A stretch of DNA of 64,000 nucleotides from Ilumatobacteraceae bacterium (lineage in GTDB: Bacteria > Actinomycetota > Acidimicrobiia > Acidimicrobiales > Ilumatobacteraceae), in NCBI GenBank assembly GCA_024643255.1, contig JAHENF010000007.1:35089-99088 (forward strand). Direction: 5' to 3'. The translations under genes were made by a program, and so were the position numbers. Each line of letters begins with the position of its first letter. Positions within the stretch are counted from its first letter, which is position 1. A model generated the notes under the pieces. It was not told the origin of the DNA and ran no database searches. It worked only from the letters and a program-made list of their open reading frames with translations. This document shows positions 25,122 to 31,844 of the stretch, one piece after another.

Positions 25122-25127
25122 GCGCTC

Positions 25128-27074
25128 ATGACGCGCGCGAAGGACCGACCGTGGATGATGCGGACCTACTCGGGGCACTCGAGTGCCGAGGCGTCGAACG
25201 AGCTGTACCGAACGAACCTCGCGAAGGGCCAGACCGGGCTGTCGATCGCGTTCGATCTCCCCACCCAGACCGGCTACGACCCGGACTCGGCGATGTCGAG
25301 GGGTGAAGTCGGCAAGGTCGGTGTGCCCGTTGCGCATCTCGGCCACATGCGCGCCCTGCTCGCCCAGATCCCGCCGGGGCAGATGAACACCTCGATGACG
25401 ATCAACGCAACAGCAGCCTGGCTGCTGGCGCTCTACGTCGCCAACGCCGCGGAGCAGGGTGTCGACGCATCGGAGCTGCGCGGCACCACCCAGAACGACA
25501 TCGTGAAGGAGTACCTGTCGCGCGGCACGTACATCTTCCCGCCAGGTCCGTCACGGCGTCTGATCGTCGACATGGTCGCATGGTGCGCCGAGCACGCGCC
25601 GTTGTGGAACCCGATGAACGTGTGCTCGTACCACCTGCAGGAAGCGGGCGCGACGCCCGAGCAGGAGATCGCCTACTCGATGGCGACGGCGATCGGTGTG
25701 CTCGATGCCGTCCGCGATTCGGGCCAGGTGTCGCCCGAACAGTTCAGTCAGGTCTTCGGGTCGATCTCGTTCTTCGTGAACGCGGGCATCCGATTCGTCG
25801 AGGAGGTCTGCAAACTTCGGGCGATGACGGACATGTGGGAGCAGATCGGGCGCGAGCGCTATGGCGTCAGCGACGACAAGGCGCTGCGATTCCGATACGG
25901 CGTACAGGTCAACTCACTGGGGCTCACCGAGGCCCAGCCGGAGAACAACGTGCAGCGCATCGTGCTGGAGATGTTGGCGGTCACCCTGTCGAAGCGCGCC
26001 CGGGCCCGTTCGGTGCAGTTGCCGGCGTGGAACGAAGCGCTCGGGCTTCCACGCCCGTGGGATCAGCAGTGGTCGCTTCGGATGCAACAGGTGTTGGCGT
26101 TCGAGACCGACCTGCTGGAGTACGACGACATCTTCGACGGCTCGACCGTGATCGAAGCGCGGACGCAGGAACTGCGTGCAGCAGCTCAGGCCGAACTCGA
26201 CGACGTGTTGGCGATGGGCGGTGCGTTCGAGGCGGTCGAGACGTTGAAGTCGCGGCTCGTCACCTCGATGGCGGCGCGCACTCGACGGATCGAATCCGGC
26301 GAGCAGATCGTCGTCGGGGTCAATGACTTCGTCGAGGCCGCCGAGTCGCCCCTCGGCGGCGACGGCGCGATTCTCAAGGTCGACCCGGCCATCGAACGGC
26401 GCCTGGCCACCGAGGTCGTCGACTGGCGTTCGGCGCGCGACCAGGCCGCCATCGACGCAGCCCTCGACGACTTGCGCGCCGCCGCCGAGTCGGGCGACAA
26501 CGTGATGCCGTCGTCGATCGCGCTCGCCATGGCCGGGGGCACCACTGGTGAGTGGGGCGACGTGATGCGGTCGGTATTCGGTGAGTACCGGGCGCCGACC
26601 GGTGTCAGCGGCGCGACGGGATCCGCGCAGGGACTGGGCGAGGTCGTCGAGTTCGTGAAGTCGATGACCGGCGGGCCGCCGAAATTCCTCGTTGCCAAAC
26701 CGGGCCTCGACGGTCACTCGAACGGCGCCGAGCAGATCGCCGTTGCCGCCCGCGACTCGGGGATGGAGGTCGTGTACTCGGGGATCCGGTCGACGCCCGA
26801 GCAGATCGCGGCGTCGGCGCGCGACGAGGATCCCGACGTGATCGGACTGTCGATCCTGTCGGGCTCACATCTCGACCTCGTGCCCGACGTGCTCGCCCAC
26901 CTGGTGCAGATGGGCGTTGATGCGCCCGTGATCGTCGGCGGGATCATCCCCGAGGACGATCGTCCGCGCCTGGCCGCGATGGGCATCGCCGCGGTCTACA
27001 CCCCGAAGGACTTCCAACTCGCAAAGATCATGCGCGACGTCGCCGACCTCGCCGTCGCACACCGCGCCCCCTGA
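25128..27074 (+). CDS. meaA: MeaA-type (ethylmalonyl-CoA) mutase, B12-dependent
   Basis: Adenosylcobalamin-dependent carbon-skeleton mutase, 648 residues with catalytic and B12-binding domains in one chain. The N-terminal KDRPWMMRTYSGHSSAEASN, MNTSMTINATAAWLLALY, RGTTQNDIVKEYLSRGTYIFPP and NPMNVCSYHLQEAGATP match MeaA/Ecm rather than classical methylmalonyl-CoA mutase. The cobalamin motif is GLDGHSNGAEQ near residue 526. Ecm converts ethylmalonyl-CoA to methylsuccinyl-CoA in the ethylmalonyl-CoA pathway of acetate assimilation. The frame is open far upstream; ATG 25128 gives the family's usual N-terminus. Its partners (ccr, mcd) are outside the window. Confidence 0.9.
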   Translation: MTRAKDRPWMMRTYSGHSSAEASNELYRTNLAKGQTGLSIAFDLPTQTGYDPDSAMSRGEVGKVGVPVAHLGHMRALLAQIPPGQMNTSMTINATAAWLLALYVANAAEQGVDASELRGTTQNDIVKEYLSRGTYIFPPGPSRRLIVDMVAWCAEHAPLWNPMNVCSYHLQEAGATPEQEIAYSMATAIGVLDAVRDSGQVSPEQFSQVFGSISFFVNAGIRFVEEVCKLRAMTDMWEQIGRERYGVSDDKALRFRYGVQVNSLGLTEAQPENNVQRIVLEMLAVTLSKRARARSVQLPAWNEALGLPRPWDQQWSLRMQQVLAFETDLLEYDDIFDGSTVIEARTQELRAAAQAELDDVLAMGGAFEAVETLKSRLVTSMAARTRRIESGEQIVVGVNDFVEAAESPLGGDGAILKVDPAIERRLATEVVDWRSARDQAAIDAALDDLRAAAESGDNVMPSSIALAMAGGTTGEWGDVMRSVFGEYRAPTGVSGATGSAQGLGEVVEFVKSMTGGPPKFLVAKPGLDGHSNGAEQIAVAARDSGMEVVYSGIRSTPEQIAASARDEDPDVIGLSILSGSHLDLVPDVLAHLVQMGVDAPVIVGGIIPEDDRPRLAAMGIAAVYTPKDFQLAKIMRDVADLAVAHRAP

Positions 27075-27180
27075 CCGACTCCTGACTCACGACTTTGTGT
27101 GGGCCAGAGGCGCCGCGGTGGACGTTGCAGGTCACACGAACTACGGGAACGTGGCTTCAGCGTGAGCGAGCAGGAGCGCT

Positions 27181-27208
27181 CGTCACGTTTGACCCGGCAC
27201 GTGTGACG
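27181..27208. terminator. Bulged hairpin between convergent genes
   Basis: CGTCACGT and ACGTGTGACG pair imperfectly around a 10-nt loop, followed by GTTT on the plus strand. Plausible end of the meaA transcript; the rest of the 137-bp gap shows nothing. Confidence 0.35.
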
Positions 27209-27211
27209 GTT

Positions 27212-27916
27212 TCAGACGCCGGCGGGTTGGCGCTGTTCGCGCTGCATCCACGAGTCGAGCGCGGGGCTCGACTCGAAGCTCGTGATCAGCGCGTATCGAG
27301 GCGCGTCGCCGTTGTGCACCACCACGTGCCAGAGACGCTGGGTGTCGACGACGAATCGTGCACCACGATGCAGTGGCACCCGCACCTCGGTCGAGGGGTC
27401 GGGAAGACCGTCGGGACCGTTGTCCATCAGCAGCATGTAGCTGTCGGGATTGTCGGTGAGCTCGATCCACGAACGCACGACCCATCCCTCGTCGTCGGGG
27501 TTGAACCGGTTGTTGTCGTCGCGGTGGATCGATCGCATCGCCGTCTCGCGATCCTGGGGCTCGAGCTTGATGACCCGGACGCGTCCGAAGTTGGCCCCGA
27601 CGTCGTCGACGTACCGACGGATCGTGGGAGCGATCTCGGCATTCGAGGTCCACAGGGCGTCCTTGTCGGTCTTGCCCTTGTCCCAGAACCCTCGGCAGTC
27701 GAGTTCGCCGTCGGCCGAAGCCAACGGTGCGAAGTTGGTGTCGCCACCCGACTTCCAGTCCATGTACTCGAGCCCGATGAACTCGGACTCGGGAATCTCG
27801 TAGGGCAGATCGCGCAGGGCGACGAACCCGGTGTCGGCGAGCACGTCGAGGCGGTGGTGCGGCGTGTCGAGCGGGATCGCGACACTCCAGTGGTCGAGCG
27901 TTGGCCAGAAACTCAT
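27212..27916 (-). CDS. Probable 2-oxoglutarate/Fe(II) oxygenase-like protein
   Basis: 234 residues of a family I cannot name. The C-terminal half looks like a double-stranded beta-helix oxygenase: HRDD near residue 131 offers the HxD iron motif, and LWHVVVHNGDAPRYALITSF near 200 offers the distal histidine and an arginine for 2-oxoglutarate, as in aspartyl/asparaginyl hydroxylases. The N-terminal half (HWSVAIPLDTPHHRLDVL, ALWTSNAEIAPTIRRYV) is not distinctive. The ATG has a TAGACT hexamer 7 nt upstream. It stands alone between meaA and the LysM gene. Confidence 0.6.
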   Translation of the reverse strand: MSFWPTLDHWSVAIPLDTPHHRLDVLADTGFVALRDLPYEIPESEFIGLEYMDWKSGGDTNFAPLASADGELDCRGFWDKGKTDKDALWTSNAEIAPTIRRYVDDVGANFGRVRVIKLEPQDRETAMRSIHRDDNNRFNPDDEGWVVRSWIELTDNPDSYMLLMDNGPDGLPDPSTEVRVPLHRGARFVVDTQRLWHVVVHNGDAPRYALITSFESSPALDSWMQREQRQPAGV

Positions 27917-27923
27917 GTGATCG

Positions 27924-27929
27924 AGTCTA
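27924..27929 (-). promoter_or_regulatory. -10 hexamer of the 27916 gene
   Basis: TAGACT, 7 nt before ATG 27916. Confidence 0.5.
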
Positions 27930-27988
27930 TGAACCGAGCGACACGAGGCCAGGGCACTTCGACACCTGTCACCTCAGCGCGACCGTCG

Positions 27989-28360
27989 TCACGGTGCGGT
28001 CGTCGCCGTCTGGTTCGGCAGTTCGGCGATCACCACGATCCCCGACGGGATCTCGAGCGTCTGGCCCGCCTGGATGGCATCGGGACTCGCCAGCTTGTTC
28101 AGATCGACGATCGACTGGACGGTGACCTCGAACCCGGCGGCGATCTTGCCGAGCGTGTCGCCCTGCTTGACCGTGTAGAACCGCTGCCCGGGCGGGATCG
28201 TCGTGGTCGTCGTCGTGGTCGTCACCAGCGTGGTGCGGATCGGCGGCAATCGCTCCTGCGAGGCCGGATCGGTGGTGCCGCACCCGACGGCGGTGACGGT
28301 GAGCACACCGAGCAACGCAAGGGGCCACGCGAGGGTGCCTGGGTGCTCGGGTCGCTTCAT
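27989..28360 (-). CDS. LysM-domain lipoprotein
   Basis: 123 residues: a signal peptide with lipobox TAVGC (Cys near 27), a linker containing eight consecutive threonines, then one LysM domain (FYTVKQGDTLGKIAAGFEVTVQSIVDLNKL...IQAGQTLEIP). LysM binds N-acetylglucosamine polymers, so it should sit on the outer membrane face touching peptidoglycan. A TAGCAT hexamer lies 8 nt before the ATG. It is divergent from the hydrolase pair. Confidence 0.9.
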   Translation of the reverse strand: MKRPEHPGTLAWPLALLGVLTVTAVGCGTTDPASQERLPPIRTTLVTTTTTTTTIPPGQRFYTVKQGDTLGKIAAGFEVTVQSIVDLNKLASPDAIQAGQTLEIPSGIVVIAELPNQTATTAP

Positions 28361-28368
28361 CGCCCCGG

Positions 28369-28374
28369 ATGCTA
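28369..28374 (-). promoter_or_regulatory. -10 hexamer of the LysM gene
   Basis: TAGCAT, 8 nt before ATG 28360. Confidence 0.5.
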
Positions 28375-28411
28375 GGCGAGCGACGATGGCAGCGACACGC
28401 GGCGCCCGGCG

Positions 28412-28417
28412 TACCCT
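28412..28417 (+). promoter_or_regulatory. -10 hexamer of the 28425 hydrolase gene
   Basis: TACCCT, 7 nt before GTG 28425. Confidence 0.5.
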
Positions 28418-28424
28418 CGATCAC

Positions 28425-29354
28425 GTGACGAACACCGCCCCTGTCGAGCACCCGGTTCCGGACGCCGAACACCCTGCCCGGGAGTACCACCTCGACGCGA
28501 ACGGTCTCCAGATCGCCGTCCACGAGTGGGGCGACGCGGACGCTGCGCCACTCGTGTTGGTCCACGGCGGATTCGACTTCGCCAGGACGTACGACATCTT
28601 CGCACCGAAGTTGGCCGCCGGCGGCTGGCGCGTGGTCAGCTGGGACCAGCGGGGCCACGGCGACAGCGAGCATGCCGAGCTGTACTCCTGGGATGCCGAC
28701 ATGCGCGATGCGCTCGCCGTGTTCGACCACGTGAGCCCGGGTCGACCGATGCCGGTGATCGGTCATTCGAAGGGCGGCGCTCTGATGACCCAGCTCGCCG
28801 ACGCCCAACCGTTCCGTTTCACGCACCTGGTCAACATGGATGGCATCCCGTACAACCGTCGGATTCCCGACGTGGCCGAGCACGAACGCACCAAGATGGT
28901 CGCGACCGAGATCGCGGGCTGGCTCGACCATCGCCGGTCGACCGCGACCGCACAGCGCAAGCCGGGCACCGTCGACGAGCTGGCCACACGTCGCGGCCGG
29001 ATGAACCCCCGGCTCGACTTCGACTGGCTGCGTCGACTCGTGACCGTCGGAGGATTCCAGTCCGACGACGGTTGGCGATGGAAGATCGATCCCTCGATGA
29101 GGTTCGGTGGATTCGGGCCGTGGCGACCCGAGTGGACACTGATGCGCCTGCCCGGACTGCCGATGCCATTCCTCGGCATCCTCGGTCGGGAGATGGAGGA
29201 GATGGGATGGGGGACGCCGCCGGAGAAGGTGCTGCCCTACCTGCCTCTCGACGGGCGTTGTGAGATCCTCGACGACGTCGGCCACTTCGTCCACATCGAA
29301 CGGCCCGACCTCGTCAGTGCGATCGTCCTCGACTTCATCGGGGCACCGTCATGA
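28425..29354 (+). CDS. Alpha/beta-hydrolase
   Basis: 309-residue hydrolase with an intact site: oxyanion region LVLVHGGFDFARTYD near 44-58, WDQRGHGDS near 73-81, nucleophile S115 in IGHSKGG, and a histidine in DDVGHFVHIERPD near the C-terminus. The cap domain lies between about 140 and 270. The substrate is unknown; esterase or lactonase chemistry is likely. GTG 28425 is set by the TACCCT hexamer rather than the much longer open frame. The stop overlaps the start of the next hydrolase-like gene (ATGA). Confidence 0.88.
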   Translation: MTNTAPVEHPVPDAEHPAREYHLDANGLQIAVHEWGDADAAPLVLVHGGFDFARTYDIFAPKLAAGGWRVVSWDQRGHGDSEHAELYSWDADMRDALAVFDHVSPGRPMPVIGHSKGGALMTQLADAQPFRFTHLVNMDGIPYNRRIPDVAEHERTKMVATEIAGWLDHRRSTATAQRKPGTVDELATRRGRMNPRLDFDWLRRLVTVGGFQSDDGWRWKIDPSMRFGGFGPWRPEWTLMRLPGLPMPFLGILGREMEEMGWGTPPEKVLPYLPLDGRCEILDDVGHFVHIERPDLVSAIVLDFIGAPS

Positions 29355-30046
29355 CCGCGTCGACCCCTCCGCGAGGCGACGTCACGATGCTGCGCCACGG
29401 CAAGGTCGATCTGGCACTGCACCACCTGCGCGGAGCGACCGCCAGAGGCGGACGTCCACTGCTGATCCTCCACGGCCTCGGCGAGGCATCGCCGTCCACG
29501 GTGCCGACCTGGGCCGATGCCTGGCCCGGCCCGGTCGACGCGCTCGATTTCACCGGTCATGGAGTGTCGACCATCCCGCGCGGCGGCGGCTACACCGCCG
29601 AACTCCTGCTCGGCGACGTCGATGCTGCGCTCGCCCACCTGACCGACGCCGACGCGTCCCGGTCGATCACCGTCGTCGGGCGCGGCCTCGGCGCATACAT
29701 CGCACTGCAGATCGCGGGCGCTCGCGCCGCCCAGGTGCACGGAGCCATCCTGGTCGACGGCCCCGGCCTCGCCGGCGGTCCGACCGGGCCGACGTCGCAG
29801 AGCTTCTTCTCACTCCCCACGAGCGCAGCCACCCCGGATCCGTACGCATTGGTCGAATTGGGCCGCGACCTGCGACCGCCGGACTATGCATCGCTGTTCG
29901 TCCGCTTGGCGCTGGCCGGGTCGGACCTCGAGGAACCGATCGCCGTGGCGAGCGTGTTCCGTCCGGAGTGGCTCGAGGCAGTCGTGCGTGAGCACGGGGT
30001 CATCGACGTCTCCCTCGCCGAGGCGCTGGACACCTACGCAGGCTGA
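29351..30046 (+). CDS. Alpha/beta-hydrolase-like protein without nucleophile serine
   Basis: 231 residues with the fold's landmarks: LLILHGLGEAS near 37, DALDFTGHGVST near 63, and the nucleophile-elbow strand ITVVGRGLGAYIAL. The elbow is G110-R-G112-L-G114, so the catalytic Ser/Cys/Asp position is glycine. The C-terminal segment also lacks a clear Asp-His pair. It is probably non-catalytic and could regulate or partner the intact hydrolase encoded immediately upstream, with which it overlaps by 4 bp. Confidence 0.8.
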   Translation: MTASTPPRGDVTMLRHGKVDLALHHLRGATARGGRPLLILHGLGEASPSTVPTWADAWPGPVDALDFTGHGVSTIPRGGGYTAELLLGDVDAALAHLTDADASRSITVVGRGLGAYIALQIAGARAAQVHGAILVDGPGLAGGPTGPTSQSFFSLPTSAATPDPYALVELGRDLRPPDYASLFVRLALAGSDLEEPIAVASVFRPEWLEAVVREHGVIDVSLAEALDTYAG

Positions 30047-30074
30047 GCGCCGGATTCGCGGGTCGCGTCGGCGA

Positions 30075-30080
30075 TAGCCT
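30075..30080 (+). promoter_or_regulatory. -10 hexamer of the crtZ-like gene
   Basis: TAGCCT, 7 nt before GTG 30088. Confidence 0.5.
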
Positions 30081-30087
30081 GACGATC

Positions 30088-30606
30088 GTGTCGGTGGCAG
30101 TGTTCGTGACGATCGTCGTGGTCTCGTTCCTCGCGATGGAACCGGCCACCGCGGCCACCCATCGTTGGGTGATGCACGGCATCGGCGAGTGGTTCCACCG
30201 CAGCCACCATCAGCCCGGCCGCAAACCGCGTTGGGAACGCAACGACTGGTTCCCGGTGTTCTTCGCGGCGATCGTGATGTTCGGGCTCTGGCTCGGGTTC
30301 AACCGCAACGGCTTCGCCGCCATGGTCCCGATGGCGATCGGCGTGACGCTCTACGGGGCGGCCTACGCTCTCGTGCACGACGGCTACATCCATCGCCGCA
30401 TCGACCCGTTCGGCGAGCACCGCAACGCCTACCTCGACCACGTCGCCGACTCGCACCGGATTCATCATCTCTACAACGGTGCCCCGTACGGCATGTTGGC
30501 GCCGGTGGTCCCGGCCGAGCTGCGGGCGAAGGCAGCGCGCACCGAGCGCGATCCGTTCGCCGAGATTCAGAACACGAACAGCCCGGCCGTCCCCGGCCCG
30601 GCGTAG
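30088..30606 (+). CDS. CrtZ-like carotenoid hydroxylase (fatty-acid hydroxylase superfamily)
   Basis: Membrane di-iron enzyme; CrtZ hydroxylates beta-ionone rings of carotenoids. All histidine clusters are seen: HRWVMH near 25, HRSHH near 37, HDGYIH near 97 and HRIHH near 123. About four helices; 172 residues, as in bacterial CrtZ. The GTG start is supported by the TAGCCT hexamer. No other carotenoid gene lies in the window, so a different lipid substrate is possible. Confidence 0.85.
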   Translation: MSVAVFVTIVVVSFLAMEPATAATHRWVMHGIGEWFHRSHHQPGRKPRWERNDWFPVFFAAIVMFGLWLGFNRNGFAAMVPMAIGVTLYGAAYALVHDGYIHRRIDPFGEHRNAYLDHVADSHRIHHLYNGAPYGMLAPVVPAELRAKAARTERDPFAEIQNTNSPAVPGPA

Positions 30607-30667
30607 GCGCCGACACTCGGGCCGACCCGGTACTGCACCACGTCGGCCACCTCGCGTCGACGATGTT

Positions 30668-30689
30668 CGCATCCCTCTCGCCGGATGCG
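30668..30689. terminator. Hairpin between convergent genes
   Basis: CGCATCC/GGATGCG with an 8-nt loop, between the crtZ-like gene and plsY; no T-tract. Confidence 0.3.
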
Positions 30690-30718
30690 GTCGGTCGTCG
30701 ATCGGGTTGCGCCTTTGT

Positions 30719-31333
30719 TCAGGATTGCGCGTCGAGGAACCGCTTCATGATCATCACGGTGCTGAGCCCCGCGGAGATCGGTAGGTATCCGCTGGGTGCC
30801 GGGCCCCACAGGTTGGGCCAACCTCGACGCCACCACACGACGGCGCCGACGAACCAGCACACCGACGCCACGGCCGTGGCTGCGAAGGCACGCTGCTTCC
30901 ACCGGGCGCTCGAGGCCGTCGCGACCGCCACCGCCGCATCGATCGGGAAGTAGGCCGGAAACGTCGCCAAACACTGCCCGACGCTCGTGGCCACGCCCTT
31001 GCCGCCGTCGAACCCGTTCCAGACCGGGTAGCAGTGGCCCGCCACCGCGGCCGTCCCCGCGAGCTGCGCACCCGCCGGACCACCGACCACGCCGCCGAGC
31101 GCGCACGCCAGCGCACCCTTGCCGACATCACCGACCAACACCATCGCTCCCGCCTTGGCCCCGAGCACGCCCAGCGCATTGGCGGTCCCCGGGTTGCCCG
31201 TGCCTGCCTGACGCAGATCCACGGTTCCACCGGAGGCTCGCCGGGCCACGATCGAGGCGGTCGGAAAGGTGCCGATCAGATAGCCGATCCCGATTGCTGC
31301 ACCGATCCGGAGACTCGATCGACTCGACGACAT
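30719..31333 (-). CDS. plsY: Glycerol-3-phosphate acyltransferase PlsY
   Basis: Acylates glycerol-3-phosphate from acyl-phosphate, the first step of membrane phospholipid synthesis. The three PlsY motifs are present: GTFPTASIVAR near 22, GTGNPGTANALGVLGAKAG near 46, and GHCYPVWNGFDGGKGVATSVG near 100. Five or so helices; 204 residues from ATG 31333. The frame continues to GTG 31351, but the TACCCT hexamer 6 nt before ATG 31333 decides the start. Confidence 0.93.
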   Translation of the reverse strand: MSSSRSSLRIGAAIGIGYLIGTFPTASIVARRASGGTVDLRQAGTGNPGTANALGVLGAKAGAMVLVGDVGKGALACALGGVVGGPAGAQLAGTAAVAGHCYPVWNGFDGGKGVATSVGQCLATFPAYFPIDAAVAVATASSARWKQRAFAATAVASVCWFVGAVVWWRRGWPNLWGPAPSGYLPISAGLSTVMIMKRFLDAQS

Positions 31334-31339
31334 GCCGGG

Positions 31340-31345
31340 AGGGTA
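31340..31345 (-). promoter_or_regulatory. -10 hexamer of plsY
   Basis: TACCCT, 6 nt before ATG 31333. Confidence 0.5.
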
Positions 31346-31410
31346 GACCACCGCGACGCCCGTGGATCGAGTGTGTGGGATTGCCTGGTGGATTGCCAGA
31401 GGGGCGCTGC

Positions 31411-31416
31411 TAGATT
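31411..31416 (+). promoter_or_regulatory. -10 hexamer upstream of the tRNA genes
   Basis: TAGATT, 37 nt before tRNA-Glu. No convincing -35 at the usual spacing. Confidence 0.4.
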
Positions 31417-31453
31417 CAGGTCGCTCTCAACGAGACAAGGCCATTGCCTACAG

Positions 31454-31526
31454 GCCCCCATCGTCTAGTGGCCTAGGACACCACCCTTTCAAGGTGGCGG
31501 CACGGGTTCGAATCCCGTTGGGGGTG
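31454..31526 (+). tRNA. tRNA-Glu (TTC)
   Basis: Full cloverleaf: acceptor GCCCCCA/TGGGGGT, anticodon stem CCACC/GGTGG with anticodon TTC at 31498-31500, T-loop GGTTCGAATCC. Discriminator G; CCA is not encoded. Confidence 0.97.
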
Positions 31527-31552
31527 CGGCGCGAGAGCGTCATTACATATCT

Positions 31553-31627
31553 GGTCCCGTGGTGAAGTCTGGAGTTCACGCCGGCCTGTCAAGCCGGAGG
31601 TCGCGGGTTCAAGTCCCGTCGGGACCG
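31553..31627 (+). tRNA. tRNA-Asp (GTC)
   Basis: Acceptor GGTCCCG/CGGGACC, anticodon stem CCGGC/GCCGG with GTC at 31588-31590, T-loop GGTTCAAGTCC. Discriminator G; CCA is not encoded. 26 nt after tRNA-Glu. Confidence 0.97.
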
Positions 31628-31636
31628 CAGCAGGGG

Positions 31637-31671
31637 GCCACTCGTCATCGCAGATGGCGAGTGGCTTTTCT
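31637..31671 (+). terminator. Intrinsic terminator after tRNA-Asp
   Basis: Stem GCCACTCG/CGAGTGGC with an inner CATC/GATG pairing, then TTTTCT. Ends the Glu-Asp transcript. Confidence 0.85.
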
Positions 31672-31683
31672 GTAGGAACACCC

Positions 31684-31708
31684 GGTGTCGAATGCCAGGT
31701 TCGACACC
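31684..31708. repeat. Perfect 9-bp inverted repeat before tRNA-Phe
   Basis: GGTGTCGAA/TTCGACACC around the 7-nt loop TGCCAGG, between the tRNA-Asp terminator and tRNA-Phe. Role unknown. Confidence 0.6.
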
Positions 31709-31713
31709 AACAC

Positions 31714-31789
31714 GGTCGAGTAGCTCAGTTGGCAGAGCACACGCCTGAAAAGCGTGGGGTCACCGGATCGACGCCGGTCTCGACCACCA
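31714..31789 (+). tRNA. tRNA-Phe (GAA), CCA encoded
   Basis: Acceptor GGTCGAG/CTCGACC, D-arm TAGCTCAGTTGGCAGAGCA, anticodon stem CACGC/GCGTG with GAA at 31747-31749. Discriminator A followed by a genomic CCA, unlike the two tRNAs upstream. It lies after a terminator, so it needs its own promoter. Confidence 0.95.
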
Positions 31790-31794
31790 TCAGC

Positions 31795-31833
31795 GATGAG
31801 ATTTCGGCCCGCCTGGCGGGCCAGAACCTCATC
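31795..31833. terminator. Two-part hairpin between tRNA-Phe and the vWA gene
   Basis: Inner stem GGCCCGCC/GGCGGGCC with a 1-nt spacer, outer stem GATGAG/CTCATC. It serves convergent transcripts; no T-tract. Confidence 0.5.
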
Positions 31834-31844
31834 GCCGGGCCGGC

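Noticed and set aside
24835..25127. Cobalamin riboswitch upstream of the B12-dependent mutase
   Set aside because: I looked for the B12 box (GCCACTG) and the conserved cobalamin core and did not find them on either strand.
29351..30046. Decaying pseudogene
   Set aside because: Although the nucleophile is missing, the frame is intact, the length is normal and the start is coupled to the gene upstream.
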